64,000 nt of DNA from an uncultured Pirellulales bacterium (GCA_938015445.1 CALLPE010000037.1:1-64000), one strand, 5' to 3'; counted from the first letter of the stretch, positions 10,694 through 20,645 are shown. Made by a program: numbers and translations. The notes: generated by a model from the sequence alone, not told the origin.

Positions 10694-10850
10694 CTGCCGA
10701 CACGGCTGCCGACGCGACAATGGGCTATCGTGCATCGGCGCGCTGCTTGCCACAGAAGCTGCTATCGGCCGCCCAGCTCACGCGCTGCGCTGGGCCACAA
10801 GCGCCGGCGCGGACGGCCATAGCAACCCGTCGGCGCTATGGCCCATTCGG

Positions 10851-11222
10851 TCACTCCTCCTCGTCCATCTCATCTTCATCCAGTTCGTCTTCGTCTAGTT
10901 CGTCGTCTTCAAGCTCGTCTTCCAAGTCATCTTCGTCCAATCCGTCTTCGCCCACGTCGTCTTCGACTTCTTGCTGTTCTTCCGCTTCTTCCTCCAATTC
11001 CTCCTCTTCTTCGTCGTCGAACAAGTCTTCGTATTCGTCGTCGAACTCCTCTTCGAAATCGTCGTCGAAGTCATCGTCGAAGTCATCGTCGTCGAAGTCA
11101 TCCAAATCCTCTTCCGGCTCGCCGGCGTAGGCTTGCGTTGCCGACGCACCCAAGGCCCGCCAGGCAACCTCGCGCAGCGCCGGCTCGCACAAAGCAAGGG
11201 ATTCGATTCGCGTGTGCAACAT
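10851..11222 (-). CDS. Highly acidic Asp/Glu-rich small protein
   Basis: A 123-residue protein. The first 35 residues (MLHTRIESLALCEPALREV...) look globular; from residue 36 on the chain is almost only Asp, Glu, Leu and Phe, with repeating DDDFDD and EEE blocks. ATG 11222 is supported by AGGGGAG 8 nt upstream and by a promoter at 11310-11338; the frame stays open to 11525 without similar support. Acidic tails of this kind bind cations or basic proteins, but no function can be assigned. The mirror-image Ser-rich frame on the plus strand is an artefact of GAC/GAA codons. Confidence 0.7.
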   Translation of the reverse strand: MLHTRIESLALCEPALREVAWRALGASATQAYAGEPEEDLDDFDDDDFDDDFDDDFEEEFDDEYEDLFDDEEEEELEEEAEEQQEVEDDVGEDGLDEDDLEDELEDDELDEDELDEDEMDEEE

Positions 11223-11309
11223 GAAAATGCTCCCCTGAAAAATACCAGGAACGCTTTGTCGGCAGTCGCCGTCGCGGCCGGCAACGGCGTCGTGAATAAC
11301 AAACTGCGA

Positions 11310-11338
11310 ATTGAAACGCAACGCTAAGCGCTTGTCAA
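11310..11338 (-). promoter_or_regulatory. Predicted promoter of the acidic-protein gene
   Basis: Minus strand: perfect TTGACA (11338-11333), 17-nt spacer, TTCAAT (11315-11310). The leader to ATG 11222 is about 80 nt. Confidence 0.55.
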
Positions 11339-11446
11339 CCAGTTCGACAATCTGGCGTAACTGCGGTATTTTGTTCGCTGGACATTTTTGTCGGCTGGCG
11401 AAAAAGCCGCGGCGGGGCGCCGGCACAATCTGCGCCGCGAACAAAG

Positions 11447-11476
11447 TTGAGCTTCGCCGAGCGGCTGTGCTACAAT
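11447..11476 (+). promoter_or_regulatory. Predicted promoter of the DUF1080 gene
   Basis: TTGAGC (11447-11452), 18-nt spacer, TACAAT (11471-11476). The leader to ATG 11693 is about 210 nt and holds no recognised element. Confidence 0.5.
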
Positions 11477-11692
11477 TCACCCTGGTGGTCAAGGCTATAT
11501 CGAGCTGCGGCCACAACCCCCCCAACCCACACCCCTGCCGTTACACACGCGCTAAGCATTCCAGGGAGGCGTAGGGCGCTAAGTATGTCGGGGAGAAACG
11601 TCGGCTGTCGCGGCGGGAGTGGCATCGCTGGCAGTCTGTGGGCAGCCGTCTAAAGTCGCAATTGGAAGTCTCGGCACCAGAGGAATTGAGCA

Positions 11693-12358
11693 ATGAAAGC
11701 TGCAACTGGTTTGGTCGTCATGGCTGCATGTGCGCTGTGGCTGCAAGCGGCCTGCGGAGCGGAAGAAAATGGTTTCGTCCCTCTGTTTGATGGAAAGACG
11801 CTCGACGGCTGGGAGCAAAAAGGCGGCAAGGCCAAGTACACAGTCGAGGACGGATGCATCGTGGGCACTTCCGTCCCCAACACCAGCAACAGTTTTCTGT
11901 GTACCAAGAAGCATTACAGCGACTTCATCTTGGAGCTGGAGTTCAAGGTCGACCCGGGGCTGAACTCCGGCGTGCAGGTGCGCAGCAACAGCCTCAAGGA
12001 GTATCACAACGGACAGGTGCATGGGTATCAAGTGGAGATCGATCCTTCGTCGCGGGCGTGGACGGGAGGCATTTACGACGAAGGCCGTCGCGGATGGCTA
12101 GTTACTCTCAAGGATAACGAGGCCGCCCGCAAGGCTTTCAAGCCCAAAGATTGGAACAAACTGCGCGTAGAGTGTCGCGGCGACTCGATCAAGACGTGGA
12201 TCAACGGCGTTGCGGCGGCCGATTTGACCGACTCGATGACGCGCAGCGGGTTCATCGCGTTGCAGGTACATGGCGTCGGTTCGCGCCAAGACCCGTTGAG
12301 GGTGCGTTGGCGCAACATCCGGCTGAAGGACCTCTCTGCCCAGAGCAGCGAGCAGTAA
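11693..12358 (+). CDS. Secreted DUF1080 protein (3-keto-disaccharide hydrolase family)
   Basis: A 221-residue protein with a signal peptide of about 22 residues (hydrophobic core [16 protein letters not shown]). The mature part is one concanavalin-like jelly-roll of the DUF1080 family: [15 protein letters not shown] at the start, [19 protein letters not shown] in the middle, YQVEIDP, and IALQVHG near the end. The family is strongly expanded in Planctomycetes, and members include 3-keto-glycoside hydrolases acting in the periplasm or outside. GAGGA lies 8 nt before ATG. No partner oxidoreductase is adjacent, so the substrate is unknown. Confidence 0.9.
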   Translation: MKAATGLVVMAACALWLQAACGAEENGFVPLFDGKTLDGWEQKGGKAKYTVEDGCIVGTSVPNTSNSFLCTKKHYSDFILELEFKVDPGLNSGVQVRSNSLKEYHNGQVHGYQVEIDPSSRAWTGGIYDEGRRGWLVTLKDNEAARKAFKPKDWNKLRVECRGDSIKTWINGVAAADLTDSMTRSGFIALQVHGVGSRQDPLRVRWRNIRLKDLSAQSSEQ

Positions 12359-12416
12359 TCGCCAGCCGTAATTGCGCCCCCCAGCGATGCACTACCGCCA
12401 TTGGACGCCGTCGGCC

Positions 12417-14255
12417 CTAGCAGCAAGCGCCGCTAGCTGCTTTAGGCCGGGCGTCGGTTTGCGGACGGTGTGCAAGGGGATGGGCCTGGTGCCCGGCAAG
12501 CTCCGGCGCACGCAGCGGATACTTCGGCTCGGGCGGTTGCCGGTGGCGGACGACCGGACCGCGCAGCATCTGCCAAAAAGTGCCCCGTGCGTTCCATATC
12601 GACTTGGCCAGTCCCAGCATTCCCATCGCCTGGAAGTAGACTCGCTCCAGCCACAAGCCGTCGAACTTTAGCAGCACCCGCGCCAAGTTGATAGGGTTGT
12701 AAAAGGCAATGTAACCCAGCAGCATGTTCAATTGCCGCTGCCAGGGATGTGCAAACTTGGTGGCGATACAGTGGTTGCCGTCGTACAGATAATCGTTCAC
12801 CGGCAGATCGCCGAAGCGGGCAACGACCAGCCCGTCGCTAAATTGCTTTTGATAGGTTTTTGTGCCTACCGCCGGTGTTAGCAAAGTGATCTGGCAACTT
12901 ACCGCCCCTGCCCGACGCAGAAATCGAATTTGGTTTAGCAATCCTTTCAGATCGCCCCATCGCCATAGCGGTTGCTGGTCGTGATGGATCATCATCGGCA
13001 TCGGAGCGATGCCCTGTTGCACCATTTCCCGGAACACGGTTTCGGTGCGCTGGGGAGTTTGGCCCTTAGCCACCAGTTGGGCTGTAAGGTCTTCGATGCC
13101 GAAGTAGATGGCCCTCAGTCCGGCCTGGCGGGCCAGTGGCAACAGGTCGCGATGGTTGTATACGTCGGCTTCGGTGGCCTCGGTAGCGAAGGCAATCGCT
13201 TGCCGGAACGGTTTGCCCCCAACCGTCCCCTCGGCCATTGCGCCTAGCAGTTCAGCAGCCACTTCCCGACGATTGAAGAAATTATCGTCGCAGCCAAAGA
13301 AGCGCGTAATGCCTGTGCGCTCGGCGATGGCCGCGATTTCCTCGCGCAGACGCTGGCCGCTTTTGTGTCTGAAGGTAAATTGGTTATATGGAGCGATCGG
13401 ACAGAACGGACAGCGGAAGCGGCAACCGCGCGTCGGCACCACCGTCATTATGCCGGCGTGCCGGTGCAATTGTTCTGCCCGTAGCGGCGCAGAAGACAAA
13501 TGGCTGTTGCGATGCGGCGGCTCGATGCTTTCAAGCGCCTCCAGTGGCAGCGGCAACTCATCCAGGTCCCGCACCAGCCGTTGCAGCCCAGTGGAGATCA
13601 GGTATTCCGGCGGCCCCGCCGAGTCGTCGGGCCGGTACACCAGCCCGGGGATGTCCTCTAGCGCTCCTGCGCGGCGGGCGCGCTGGAAGGCCGCGAGCAT
13701 CGTATCGTGCGCCCCGCGGAAGTGCACAATCCTTTCCAGCAGTTCCAGCAGTACGAACTCCTCGCCGGTGACCACCACATCGGCGCCCTGGCTGCCGTCG
13801 GGTCCCAACCCGAAGAAATCCCACGGCTCGTAGATGGCCTTCGGCCCGCCGGCCAGAACCAAAGGCCGAGCTTCCCCCAACGTCCATGCGTCGCTGATAA
13901 GCCGGTACGCGGCTGCACTGTGAATTTGCATCGCGGAGACCAGCAACATTTCGGGCCGTCGACCGTCGATCAGCGCCTGGCTCGGCAGCACATGGGGATT
14001 CCAAGTCTGCATCACCGTGCGTACCGGGCCGACTCCGGCGGACGTAAGTGCCGCCGCCAGCGACCACACAGCACCGGGAATGAGAATCATATCGGAAAAA
14101 ATGAACGGGCCGACGCGCGTGCGACGATCGAAAGCGCAAATCAGCAAAGTGGGCACCGACCGACCACGCAACGCGTCGCGCACGGCCGACTCCAATTGTG
14201 CATAGCGTCCGGGAGGCACGAAACGGTCCTTGCCCGCTTGTTTGCTCAGTTCCAT
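12417..14255 (-). CDS. B12-binding-type radical SAM protein
   Basis: A 612-residue protein. Residues 1-250 look like a cobalamin-binding (Rossmann-type) domain, as in B12-dependent radical SAM enzymes. The radical SAM core starts at TRGCRFRCPFCPI with the 4Fe-4S ligands Cys278, Cys282 and Cys285 (CxxxCxxC), followed by a TIM-barrel-like region. The tail is Pro/Arg-rich. ATG 14255 is preferred over the frame start at 14375, because AGGGA sits 7 nt upstream and the family similarity begins after it. Members methylate or rearrange unactivated carbons; substrate unknown. It stands alone, convergent with the DUF1080 gene (58 bp gap). Confidence 0.85.
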   Translation of the reverse strand: MELSKQAGKDRFVPPGRYAQLESAVRDALRGRSVPTLLICAFDRRTRVGPFIFSDMILIPGAVWSLAAALTSAGVGPVRTVMQTWNPHVLPSQALIDGRRPEMLLVSAMQIHSAAAYRLISDAWTLGEARPLVLAGGPKAIYEPWDFFGLGPDGSQGADVVVTGEEFVLLELLERIVHFRGAHDTMLAAFQRARRAGALEDIPGLVYRPDDSAGPPEYLISTGLQRLVRDLDELPLPLEALESIEPPHRNSHLSSAPLRAEQLHRHAGIMTVVPTRGCRFRCPFCPIAPYNQFTFRHKSGQRLREEIAAIAERTGITRFFGCDDNFFNRREVAAELLGAMAEGTVGGKPFRQAIAFATEATEADVYNHRDLLPLARQAGLRAIYFGIEDLTAQLVAKGQTPQRTETVFREMVQQGIAPMPMMIHHDQQPLWRWGDLKGLLNQIRFLRRAGAVSCQITLLTPAVGTKTYQKQFSDGLVVARFGDLPVNDYLYDGNHCIATKFAHPWQRQLNMLLGYIAFYNPINLARVLLKFDGLWLERVYFQAMGMLGLAKSIWNARGTFWQMLRGPVVRHRQPPEPKYPLRAPELAGHQAHPLAHRPQTDARPKAASGACC

Positions 14256-14930
14256 ATAAATCCCTTTGGTTAGGGTTGCTCGAAAAGGCGTTTGCCGGAG
14301 TTTGAGCCGGCCTCCGGGCAAACCGTGCTGACACGAGGACTCTCGACAAATCGTAGCTTCCTGCCGCACAGGCAAGAACCGTCGGAGGGCCGCTTTTACC
14401 GAACTATCGCGGCATTTACAAAACTATTACATTACTAAGCCCGGCACCCAAACAGGCGCGGTCCGCCCAGCGCACGACGAAACGGCAACCCCACCAAGAA
14501 CCGGTAGCACCCCCCTTCGCGGCACGTGCTTGGGTCGTAACGCTGCGCGATTACGCAGTCGCCATTCAGTGGCCAAAAGCCCTGGCGCACAAGCGTTTAC
14601 GCTACACCAAGCAGCGACATGGCCTCTGCATGTCGGTATATTGTCATCCCGGCAAGTGGCCAAATACTGGAGTTTGCCGAGTGTTGCGCTACCACGAATA
14701 AGTGTTACTGCTGAAAGTGCTTCGACTCCGTGTACTTCGGTGGGCACTGCGAGCGTTGATAGAACCGTTGCGTTTTGGCTATCAGCTTAAGCATCTCGAC
14801 CAGTCGCACGGCGCACCGTAAAGTGTCGACAACGCTGGTTCGATGGCTGCACACAGCCGGTTCCATTGCTGCAAAGCGACGGCTCGATGACTACGGGAAA
14901 CCGATTCGATATCCACAAACCGATGCAGCC
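14256..14930. other. Gene-poor spacer holding one copy of a dispersed repeat
   Basis: About 675 bp without a supported gene. The only structure I find is the 138-nt element at 14691-14828. The frame at 14427-14747 on the minus strand contains it, but an in-frame TAA interrupts the related coding sequence. Confidence 0.5.
14691..14828 (-). repeat. Dispersed coding-like repeat, copy A (interrupted)
   Basis: On the minus strand these 138 nt align without gaps to 47417-47554 on the plus strand, with about 108 identical positions by hand count. Translated in the shared frame both give TVLSTLA/TVVSTLA and EVHxVEALSAVT, but this copy has TAA at codon 14. Differences are commonest at third codon positions, which suggests both derive from a once-coding sequence. 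Confidence 0.8.
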
Positions 14931-16772
14931 TCATTGCCGCGCTGGCTGGCGGCCTTCCAGATGCAATGCCAGCACAGCCAAGTCGGCCGGGGTGATTCCG
15001 CTGATGCGTCCGGCCTGGGCCAAGTCGACCGGTCGAATACGCGAAAACTTCTCCCGCGCTTCGGCCCGCAGGTGCGGTACAAGGTCGTACTGAAAATCCG
15101 GCGGGATGCGGCGCGCAGCCAACCGTTGCTGGCGAGCGATCTCGGCCTCTTGCCGGCCGATGTATCCGGCGTACCTGGCGTCGCAGACGATTTGCTCGGC
15201 CACCTCAGCGGGCGTATCGGCAAGTTCCGGCAGCAGGGCCAGCACATCGTTCCAGCTTGCGCCGGGTCGGCGCAGAACCTTCGACAACGGTTCGCCTTGC
15301 CAGCGCACTGTGTCCAACAAAGCGCTGATGCGACGGATGGCCGCATCCTTCGTCTCGAATCGCTGCCAACGCTGATCGTCGACTAGACCCAATTGCCGGC
15401 CGATAGGAGTCAGCCGGCGATCGGCGTTGTCGTGCCGCAGCAGCAGCCGGTATTCGGCCCGGCTGGTGAACATCCGATACGGCTCGTCCACTCCGCGAGT
15501 CACCAGATCGTCGATCATCACGCCTAGGTAAGCCTGGTCGCGGCGTAGCACCAGCGGGTCTTTTCCGAGGAGTTTCAGGGCGGCGTTTGCGCCGGCGATC
15601 AGCCCTTGGCCAGCCGCTTCCTCGTAACCGGTGGTGCCATTGATCTGCCCGGCGGCGAAATGGCCTTCCACCAGCTTCGTTTCCAACGATGGACGAAGCT
15701 GGTGCGGCGGCAGATAGTCGTACTCGATGGCGTAACCGTAGCGGAGGACTTCCGCCTGCTCCAAACCGGGGATCAACCGCAGCATGGCGTCTTGCACGTC
15801 GCGGGGCAGGCTGGTCGATAGGCCGTTGATGTACACCTCGTGTGTATTACGTCCTTCCGGTTCCAGAAACAATTGGTGGCGGGTCCGGTCTGCGAAGCGA
15901 ACTACTTTCGTTTCGATCGACGGGCAATAGCGTGGCCCGGTAGAGCGAATCTGCCCGGTGTACATCGGCGCCCGATGCAGATTGGCCCTGATCAGCTCGT
16001 GCACTTGGGGGTTGGTGTAAGTAATCCAGCAGGGAAGCTGCTGGCAGTCGATTCGCTCGGTGAGGAAGGAGAATGGCTGTGGGTGCGGGTCGCCGTGCTG
16101 GACGGTCATCTGCTCGTATCGGAGGGTACGGCCATTTAGCCGCGCCGGTGTGCCGGTCTTGAAGCGCGCCAGCTCGAACCCGAGCTGCTCCAGCGATCGG
16201 CTCAGGCCGGCCACGGCAGGCTCGCCCATCCGTCCGCCGGGAAAGCTTACATCGCCGACGTGCAGCAGGCCGCGCATGAACGTGCCGGCGCACAACACTA
16301 CCGCTCGGCACCGATACACGGCATCGCCCAGCACACGCACTCCTACGGCCCGAAACGGCGGGTGCTGGCTGCACTGCCGCTCCACCAGCAGGTCTTCGAC
16401 CGTTTCCTGACGAAGGCTGAGGTTGGGCTGCTCTTCGACCATGCGGCGTATTTCGTAGTGATAGGCGCGTTTGTCGGCCTGGGCACGTGGGCCGTGCATC
16501 GCCGGGCCTTTACTGCGATTGAGCATCCGGAACTGGATGCCCGTGCGGTCGATCGCCCGCCCCATCGCCCCACCCAGCGCGTCGATCTCGCGCACAAGCT
16601 GTCCTTTGGCCACGCCGCCGATAGCCGGGTTGCAGCTCATCTGGGCGATGGTGTCCAAGTTGGCCGTCAGCAGCGCGGTCTTAGCGCCCAGCCGGGCGGC
16701 GGCCAGTGCGGCCTCGGTGCCCGCGTGCCCGGCGCCGACCACCACCACATCGAACTCATAGCACGTGGCCAT
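14931..16772 (-). CDS. mnmG: tRNA U34 carboxymethylaminomethyl-modifying enzyme MnmG (GidA)
   Basis: A 613-residue FAD protein that, with MnmE, installs cmnm5U at the wobble position of several tRNAs. The FAD-binding [10 protein letters not shown] is at residues 13-22, and the family signature [22 protein letters not shown] follows near 47-68. [11 protein letters not shown] and [16 protein letters not shown] further on, and the C-terminal [14 protein letters not shown], are typical of MnmG. Length is normal. mnmE is not in the window. It is transcribed apart from the SNF2 gene, which ends 168 bp upstream. Confidence 0.98.
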   Translation of the reverse strand: MATCYEFDVVVVGAGHAGTEAALAAARLGAKTALLTANLDTIAQMSCNPAIGGVAKGQLVREIDALGGAMGRAIDRTGIQFRMLNRSKGPAMHGPRAQADKRAYHYEIRRMVEEQPNLSLRQETVEDLLVERQCSQHPPFRAVGVRVLGDAVYRCRAVVLCAGTFMRGLLHVGDVSFPGGRMGEPAVAGLSRSLEQLGFELARFKTGTPARLNGRTLRYEQMTVQHGDPHPQPFSFLTERIDCQQLPCWITYTNPQVHELIRANLHRAPMYTGQIRSTGPRYCPSIETKVVRFADRTRHQLFLEPEGRNTHEVYINGLSTSLPRDVQDAMLRLIPGLEQAEVLRYGYAIEYDYLPPHQLRPSLETKLVEGHFAAGQINGTTGYEEAAGQGLIAGANAALKLLGKDPLVLRRDQAYLGVMIDDLVTRGVDEPYRMFTSRAEYRLLLRHDNADRRLTPIGRQLGLVDDQRWQRFETKDAAIRRISALLDTVRWQGEPLSKVLRRPGASWNDVLALLPELADTPAEVAEQIVCDARYAGYIGRQEAEIARQQRLAARRIPPDFQYDLVPHLRAEAREKFSRIRPVDLAQAGRISGITPADLAVLALHLEGRQPARQ

Positions 16773-16939
16773 AACAACTTAATCATAAATGGCAGCAATG
16801 CGATCATAAAACGGCAGTGTTGCTGGGCAACTCGTCGCCCCCGACAAGCGCGAGCAACTTGTGGCGCCCTAAAAGCATTATCAACTTCCCGCGCGCTTCA
16901 AGCATCAGCGCGGACCGAGGTTGGTTGCCGGAGAAACAG

Positions 16940-18847
16940 TTACGCGGCCTGTCGAATCGGCCCGCCAGGACACCGCAGATTGAAAAGCCCGAACAGTTCT
17001 TCCTGAGTCAGCCCCAGTTGCGCCGGGCAGTCGGTGTGTGCGAAGATTTCCTGCAACAGCTCCCTTTTTTGCTGCAAGATGTGCTCAATCCGCTCTTCGA
17101 TCGTGTGCAGCACAAGAAACCGGCTTACGGTCACTGGCTGGTCGGCCCCGATGCGATGCGCCCGGTTGATCGCCTGGTCCTCGACCGCCGGGTTCCACCA
17201 GCGGTCGAACAGGAATACGTAGCTACAGAACTGCAAGTTCAGCCCTACTCCGCCGGCGCCGTAGCTGATCAGCAGCAGCCAGCAGCGGGGGTCCTGGCGA
17301 AAGCGGGCCAAGACGGCCTCGCGTTTTTCTGGGGCAATTCGTCCGTGGTATTGCAGCGGACGGAAATCCCGCAGCCGTCCGGCTAGCCATTGGAGCGTCT
17401 CGACCCACTGGCTGAAAACGATCGCCTTGCGACCACTGGAAGCCACCTCTTCCAAATCGGCCCGCAAACGGTCCAGTTTGCTGCTTGCCCCGGTGGCAGG
17501 ATCATAGTTGCAGATTTGCTTCAGCCGTACGATCAACTCGAACACGTGGGTGATGGTGGCCGCGTCGCCCAGGTCGGTTAGCCGAAGCACGCCTTCGCGT
17601 TCTGCCAAGTCATAAGTTTCCTGTTGTTGCGGCGACAGCTCCAATTCTGCATCCCGATATAACAACGGGGGCAGCTCCCGAAGCACTTGCTCCTTCGTGC
17701 GGCGCAGCACGTAATCGCTAATTGCCCGACCGATCTGCCGCGGCTTCATGTCGGCGCGCAACAGGCCCGGCGCAAGGAACTCGAAAATGGCCATCAGGTC
17801 GTCGAGGCGGTTCTCTACCGGTGTGCCCGTCAAGGCCCAACTTCGTTTGCGAGCGATCGCCCGCACCACCTGACTGGTGGTGCCAGCAATGTTCTTGATG
17901 CGTTGCGATTCGTCGAGCACCACTAGGTCAAAACGCAGCGCAGTTTCTGTGGCGCAAGCGATCGTGCTGCGCCGCGAGTGCCGCGCACGGCCGGGAACGA
18001 GCTGCGGGCTTTCGAGCCACTGTCTGTCGCGGCACAGCAACTCATAGTTGGCGATGCGCACCGGAACGTCCGCCAATTGCCACTGCCAAGCCCGTCGCGC
18101 CTGATCGCCTCCGACGACCATCACAGGCAATTCGGGCGCCCAGCGGCTAAACTCCCGCTGCCAATTGGCAACCAGCGACTTTGGACACACCACCAACACC
18201 TTGCGCAGCTTACCAGCGTGGAACAACAGCCGGATGGCGGTAATGGCCTGCATGGTCTTGCCTAGCCCCATCTCGTCGGCCAGAATCGCCGCCTGCCGCG
18301 GATACAAGAAAGCAACGCCCTGAAGCTGGAAAGGCAACGGCTGGCAAGGCAAGTGCAGCGCTCGCTCGGCCAACAGCGACTCGATCGACGGTTGCAGAAT
18401 GTACTCCAGGCGGTCTTCCAACTTAACCAAGTCGCGCGGCGGCGCTATGCGGTGCTGCCCATCAGCAGGCACGCGCGCCCCGCCGCTCAGCCGGGGGTGC
18501 TCATTGGTCAGTGGCTGCCCCCGGGGCTGGATTTTTGTCGGCGGTGGTTGCTTGTCGAAGACGAAACTGCGCACCCGCAGCGCCGGGCCGACCGCTACTA
18601 CAGAGCCGACTGCTACTACAGAAACGACCCGCAGCCGAGGAACTTCAGGCCTGAGCGTCCACACCCGTAGCGGCGCAAAACAAACCGGCGCTGTTTTCAC
18701 AGCCGCTTCCCCCGGCCTGCCAAGCGACCCGACCGGGAAGCTGCACAACTGGGCGGCGTCGAGCGAAACGACGCCTGCTGGCACCACGCAATCGGCCTGC
18801 CACTGCCAAGCGATTGGCGCTGGCAACCACGGACGGTCGGTTGACAC
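16940..18847 (-). CDS. SNF2-family DNA translocase/helicase-like ATPase
   Basis: A 635-residue superfamily 2 ATPase. Walker A DEMGLGKTM is at residues 191-199; the motif II region reads DESQ (near 310) and not DEAH; TGTPVENRLDDL is motif III. Near 540-590, SYGAGGVGLNLQ and the RAHRIG motif VI complete the helicase C lobe. The first 130 residues are unlike bacterial SNF2 proteins and low in complexity. These proteins remodel protein-DNA complexes, often at RNA polymerase or in DNA repair. GTG 18847 is used, with GGAG 8 nt upstream. It follows the 18957-19541 gene on the same strand (109 bp), so co-transcription is likely. Confidence 0.92.
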   Translation of the reverse strand: MSTDRPWLPAPIAWQWQADCVVPAGVVSLDAAQLCSFPVGSLGRPGEAAVKTAPVCFAPLRVWTLRPEVPRLRVVSVVAVGSVVAVGPALRVRSFVFDKQPPPTKIQPRGQPLTNEHPRLSGGARVPADGQHRIAPPRDLVKLEDRLEYILQPSIESLLAERALHLPCQPLPFQLQGVAFLYPRQAAILADEMGLGKTMQAITAIRLLFHAGKLRKVLVVCPKSLVANWQREFSRWAPELPVMVVGGDQARRAWQWQLADVPVRIANYELLCRDRQWLESPQLVPGRARHSRRSTIACATETALRFDLVVLDESQRIKNIAGTTSQVVRAIARKRSWALTGTPVENRLDDLMAIFEFLAPGLLRADMKPRQIGRAISDYVLRRTKEQVLRELPPLLYRDAELELSPQQQETYDLAEREGVLRLTDLGDAATITHVFELIVRLKQICNYDPATGASSKLDRLRADLEEVASSGRKAIVFSQWVETLQWLAGRLRDFRPLQYHGRIAPEKREAVLARFRQDPRCWLLLISYGAGGVGLNLQFCSYVFLFDRWWNPAVEDQAINRAHRIGADQPVTVSRFLVLHTIEERIEHILQQKRELLQEIFAHTDCPAQLGLTQEELFGLFNLRCPGGPIRQAA

Positions 18848-18956
18848 GCAATGGACTCCCCGTCGCTATCTCCCGAATCGTTATCTCCCAGGCACGACGC
18901 CAATCGTCATCTCCCAGGCACGAGAAGCGCTGCGGTTCAGCGTCGTGTGGGGTGGC

Positions 18957-19541
18957 TCAGCCGTACTGGCAGACGGCTTGTTTGGCTTCTTCGATGGCTT
19001 GTCGGATCCGCTCGAAAGGCTCCAGCAAATCCAGCGAGTTCGTCCAGCTTTCCAGCCGCTCCTGGGCCAGCCGGCGGTCTTCATCCGCAGCGCAGGGGAC
19101 TGCAAGGCGGTTTGGCCCCACTTCAAAGCGGAGCAGTTCCGCGGTGCCGTGTGGGCCATCGATGCGCATGAGCTTGCCTTCCGGCTGACTCGACGGCGCT
19201 GCCAGGTTCCGCTCGTCCAACACCAGCACTACCGGAGCGGGGGAGAACTGCCGGACGGCCAGCGCGGCCGGACAATCGGTGCAGACCACCAACGGCCGCA
19301 GTTGCGACTGGCGAAGCAACGTCTGCCCGATGTGCTCGCCGAACAGGAACTCCTCCAACGTAGGGCCGTAAAGTATTTGCTGAGCCCTGGTGGGCCTGAC
19401 CGGGGCAGTACAATGAAACTCCAGCGGCCTGCCGGAGCAGTTCAAGATCAAGTAGCCGCCAAACAAGCCGTGCTGGGTGTCTGTGACGACAGTCAGGAAA
19501 CCAAAGCAGGAACCGTTAACGGGCGAGATGCCGTTTTTCAT
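18957..19541 (-). CDS. Conserved-looking protein of unknown function upstream of the SNF2 gene
   Basis: About 194 residues from ATG 19541 (the frame is open to 19751, but the upstream codons are Arg-rich and unlike a protein). No motif is recognised. It has a mixed alpha/beta pattern (GFLTVVTDTQHGLFGGYLIL, then VVLVLDERN) and a helical C-terminus. Its position before a SNF2 ATPase suggests a functional pair. The start is uncertain. Confidence 0.6.
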   Translation of the reverse strand: MKNGISPVNGSCFGFLTVVTDTQHGLFGGYLILNCSGRPLEFHCTAPVRPTRAQQILYGPTLEEFLFGEHIGQTLLRQSQLRPLVVCTDCPAALAVRQFSPAPVVLVLDERNLAAPSSQPEGKLMRIDGPHGTAELLRFEVGPNRLAVPCAADEDRRLAQERLESWTNSLDLLEPFERIRQAIEEAKQAVCQYG

Positions 19542-20107
19542 TGCTTTGCCCAGTTCACCCGTTCTCCCCATCTTGTGCATCTTATCTATCGAGAGACGGC
19601 AGCGGTGCAAGACTCTCTGGTGAATCGGGCGGTGGCTGCGGAGGACTTTAGATGCTGCTGTAACCGACGCTGCAACTGCGCGTCCGCGGGACTGTCGCGC
19701 TGGTTTGCGCCCGCACTGTCCACGAATTACTGCCCGCGAATTACTGCCCACGAATTGCAGCCGGGAAAACTATCCACAAGCTGCGGCGAACGAAAAATTT
19801 ATGCCAGCTCGAAATTGAGTCGATAGCTTACGGCACACTTGCCACAAATACGGTTTTCACCAGCACAACGCCTAGAAGTAAAATTCCAGCAATACTACAG
19901 CCAGTAGCCCAAAAGTTCTAAAAACAGTAGCCCAAAAGTTCTAAAAATAACACCTTCCGAGAAAAAACGGTCACAACAAACCCGAACGGTCGCAATAAAA
20001 ATATAAAAATGTCCAGAAACACGAAGGCTCACGCACACACCATCTACGATACAACGCCCGCAACGCCCAACTTGTGCAACGCCCAACCTGTGCAGATGGC
20101 CCGCAAC
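19542..20107. other. Spacer with short tandem duplications
   Basis: No gene is supported. A 22-bp sequence beginning CAGTAGCCCAAAAGTTC is repeated head to tail at 19902-19924 and 19925-19946, and ATTACTGCCC-type repeats lie at 19724-19756. The region is AT-richer than its surroundings. Confidence 0.5.
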
Positions 20108-20135
20108 TTGTGTGCGCACCAGCCGACACTACAAT
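20108..20135 (+). promoter_or_regulatory. Predicted promoter of the ArsR gene
   Basis: TTGTGT (20108-20113), 16-nt spacer, TACAAT (20130-20135). Transcription near 20142 would exclude a start codon at 20112 and supports ATG 20184 or 20214 for the regulator. Confidence 0.5.
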
Positions 20136-20183
20136 AGCACTGATACTACAAAACCAACAAAACCAATCGACGGCTTACAGCAG

Positions 20184-20570
20184 ATGGAACTGGTCGGCAC
20201 CGACAGCCCAGCCATGGGAGACAAACAGCCAGTGGACGCGCACCACACTCGCTACGAGGCTCATGCCAAAATCCTCAAGGCGCTTGCCCATCCCAGCCGG
20301 TTACTGATCATCGACGAGCTGGCGCGCGCCGGCCAGCGATGCGTTTGCGAACTGACGCAGCTTGTCGGGGCCGACATGTCCACCGTATCGAAGCATTTGG
20401 CGATATTGCGAGCCGCACAACTGGTAACAGTGCAGAAGCAGGGCGCTCGAATCTGGTATAGCTTGAGCGCGCGGTGCATGGCAGACTTGTTTCGCTGCAT
20501 CGAGCATGTGCTCCATCACAAATCTTCTCTCCCGCGCCGTCTTCGTTGCCAGCGGGAAGCTCCAAAGTAG
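20184..20570 (+). CDS. ArsR/SmtB-family winged-helix repressor
   Basis: About 128 residues. The helix-turn-helix reads LAHPSRLLIIDELARAGQRC, then VCELTQLVGADMSTVSKHL; the RCVCEL segment carries the Cys-x-Cys typical of alpha3-site ArsR sensors of As(III)/Sb(III) or soft metals. Wing residues ARIWYSL follow. ATG 20184 fits the promoter at 20108-20135; ATG 20214 is an alternative. It precedes the permease and thioredoxin genes on the same strand and is the likely regulator of the island, but a 412-bp gap and a second promoter separate it from them. Confidence 0.9.
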   Translation: MELVGTDSPAMGDKQPVDAHHTRYEAHAKILKALAHPSRLLIIDELARAGQRCVCELTQLVGADMSTVSKHLAILRAAQLVTVQKQGARIWYSLSARCMADLFRCIEHVLHHKSSLPRRLRCQREAPK

Positions 20571-20617
20571 TAACTCCAATACTGATTAGCTGTTACGACT
20601 GAGGCCTGAAGTCGGAC

Positions 20618-20645
20618 TTGACTGTATTTGGCTATTTGGTAAAAT
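20618..20645 (+). promoter_or_regulatory. Predicted promoter of the permease operon
   Basis: TTGACT (20618-20623), 16-nt spacer, TAAAAT (20640-20645). The leader to ATG 20983 would be about 330 nt. It holds a duplicated TTTTTGGAGCTGA (near 20748-20774) and a perfect 10-bp palindrome AGTGTACACT at 20941-20950, a candidate operator for the ArsR protein. Confidence 0.5.

Noticed and set aside
9704-10753. 349-residue minus-strand frame under the DUF11 gene
   Set aside because: Antisense to a gene with clear domain repeats; composition is noise-like.
10720-11130. Poly-serine frame on the plus strand
   Set aside because: Mirror image of the Asp/Glu codons of the acidic-protein gene.
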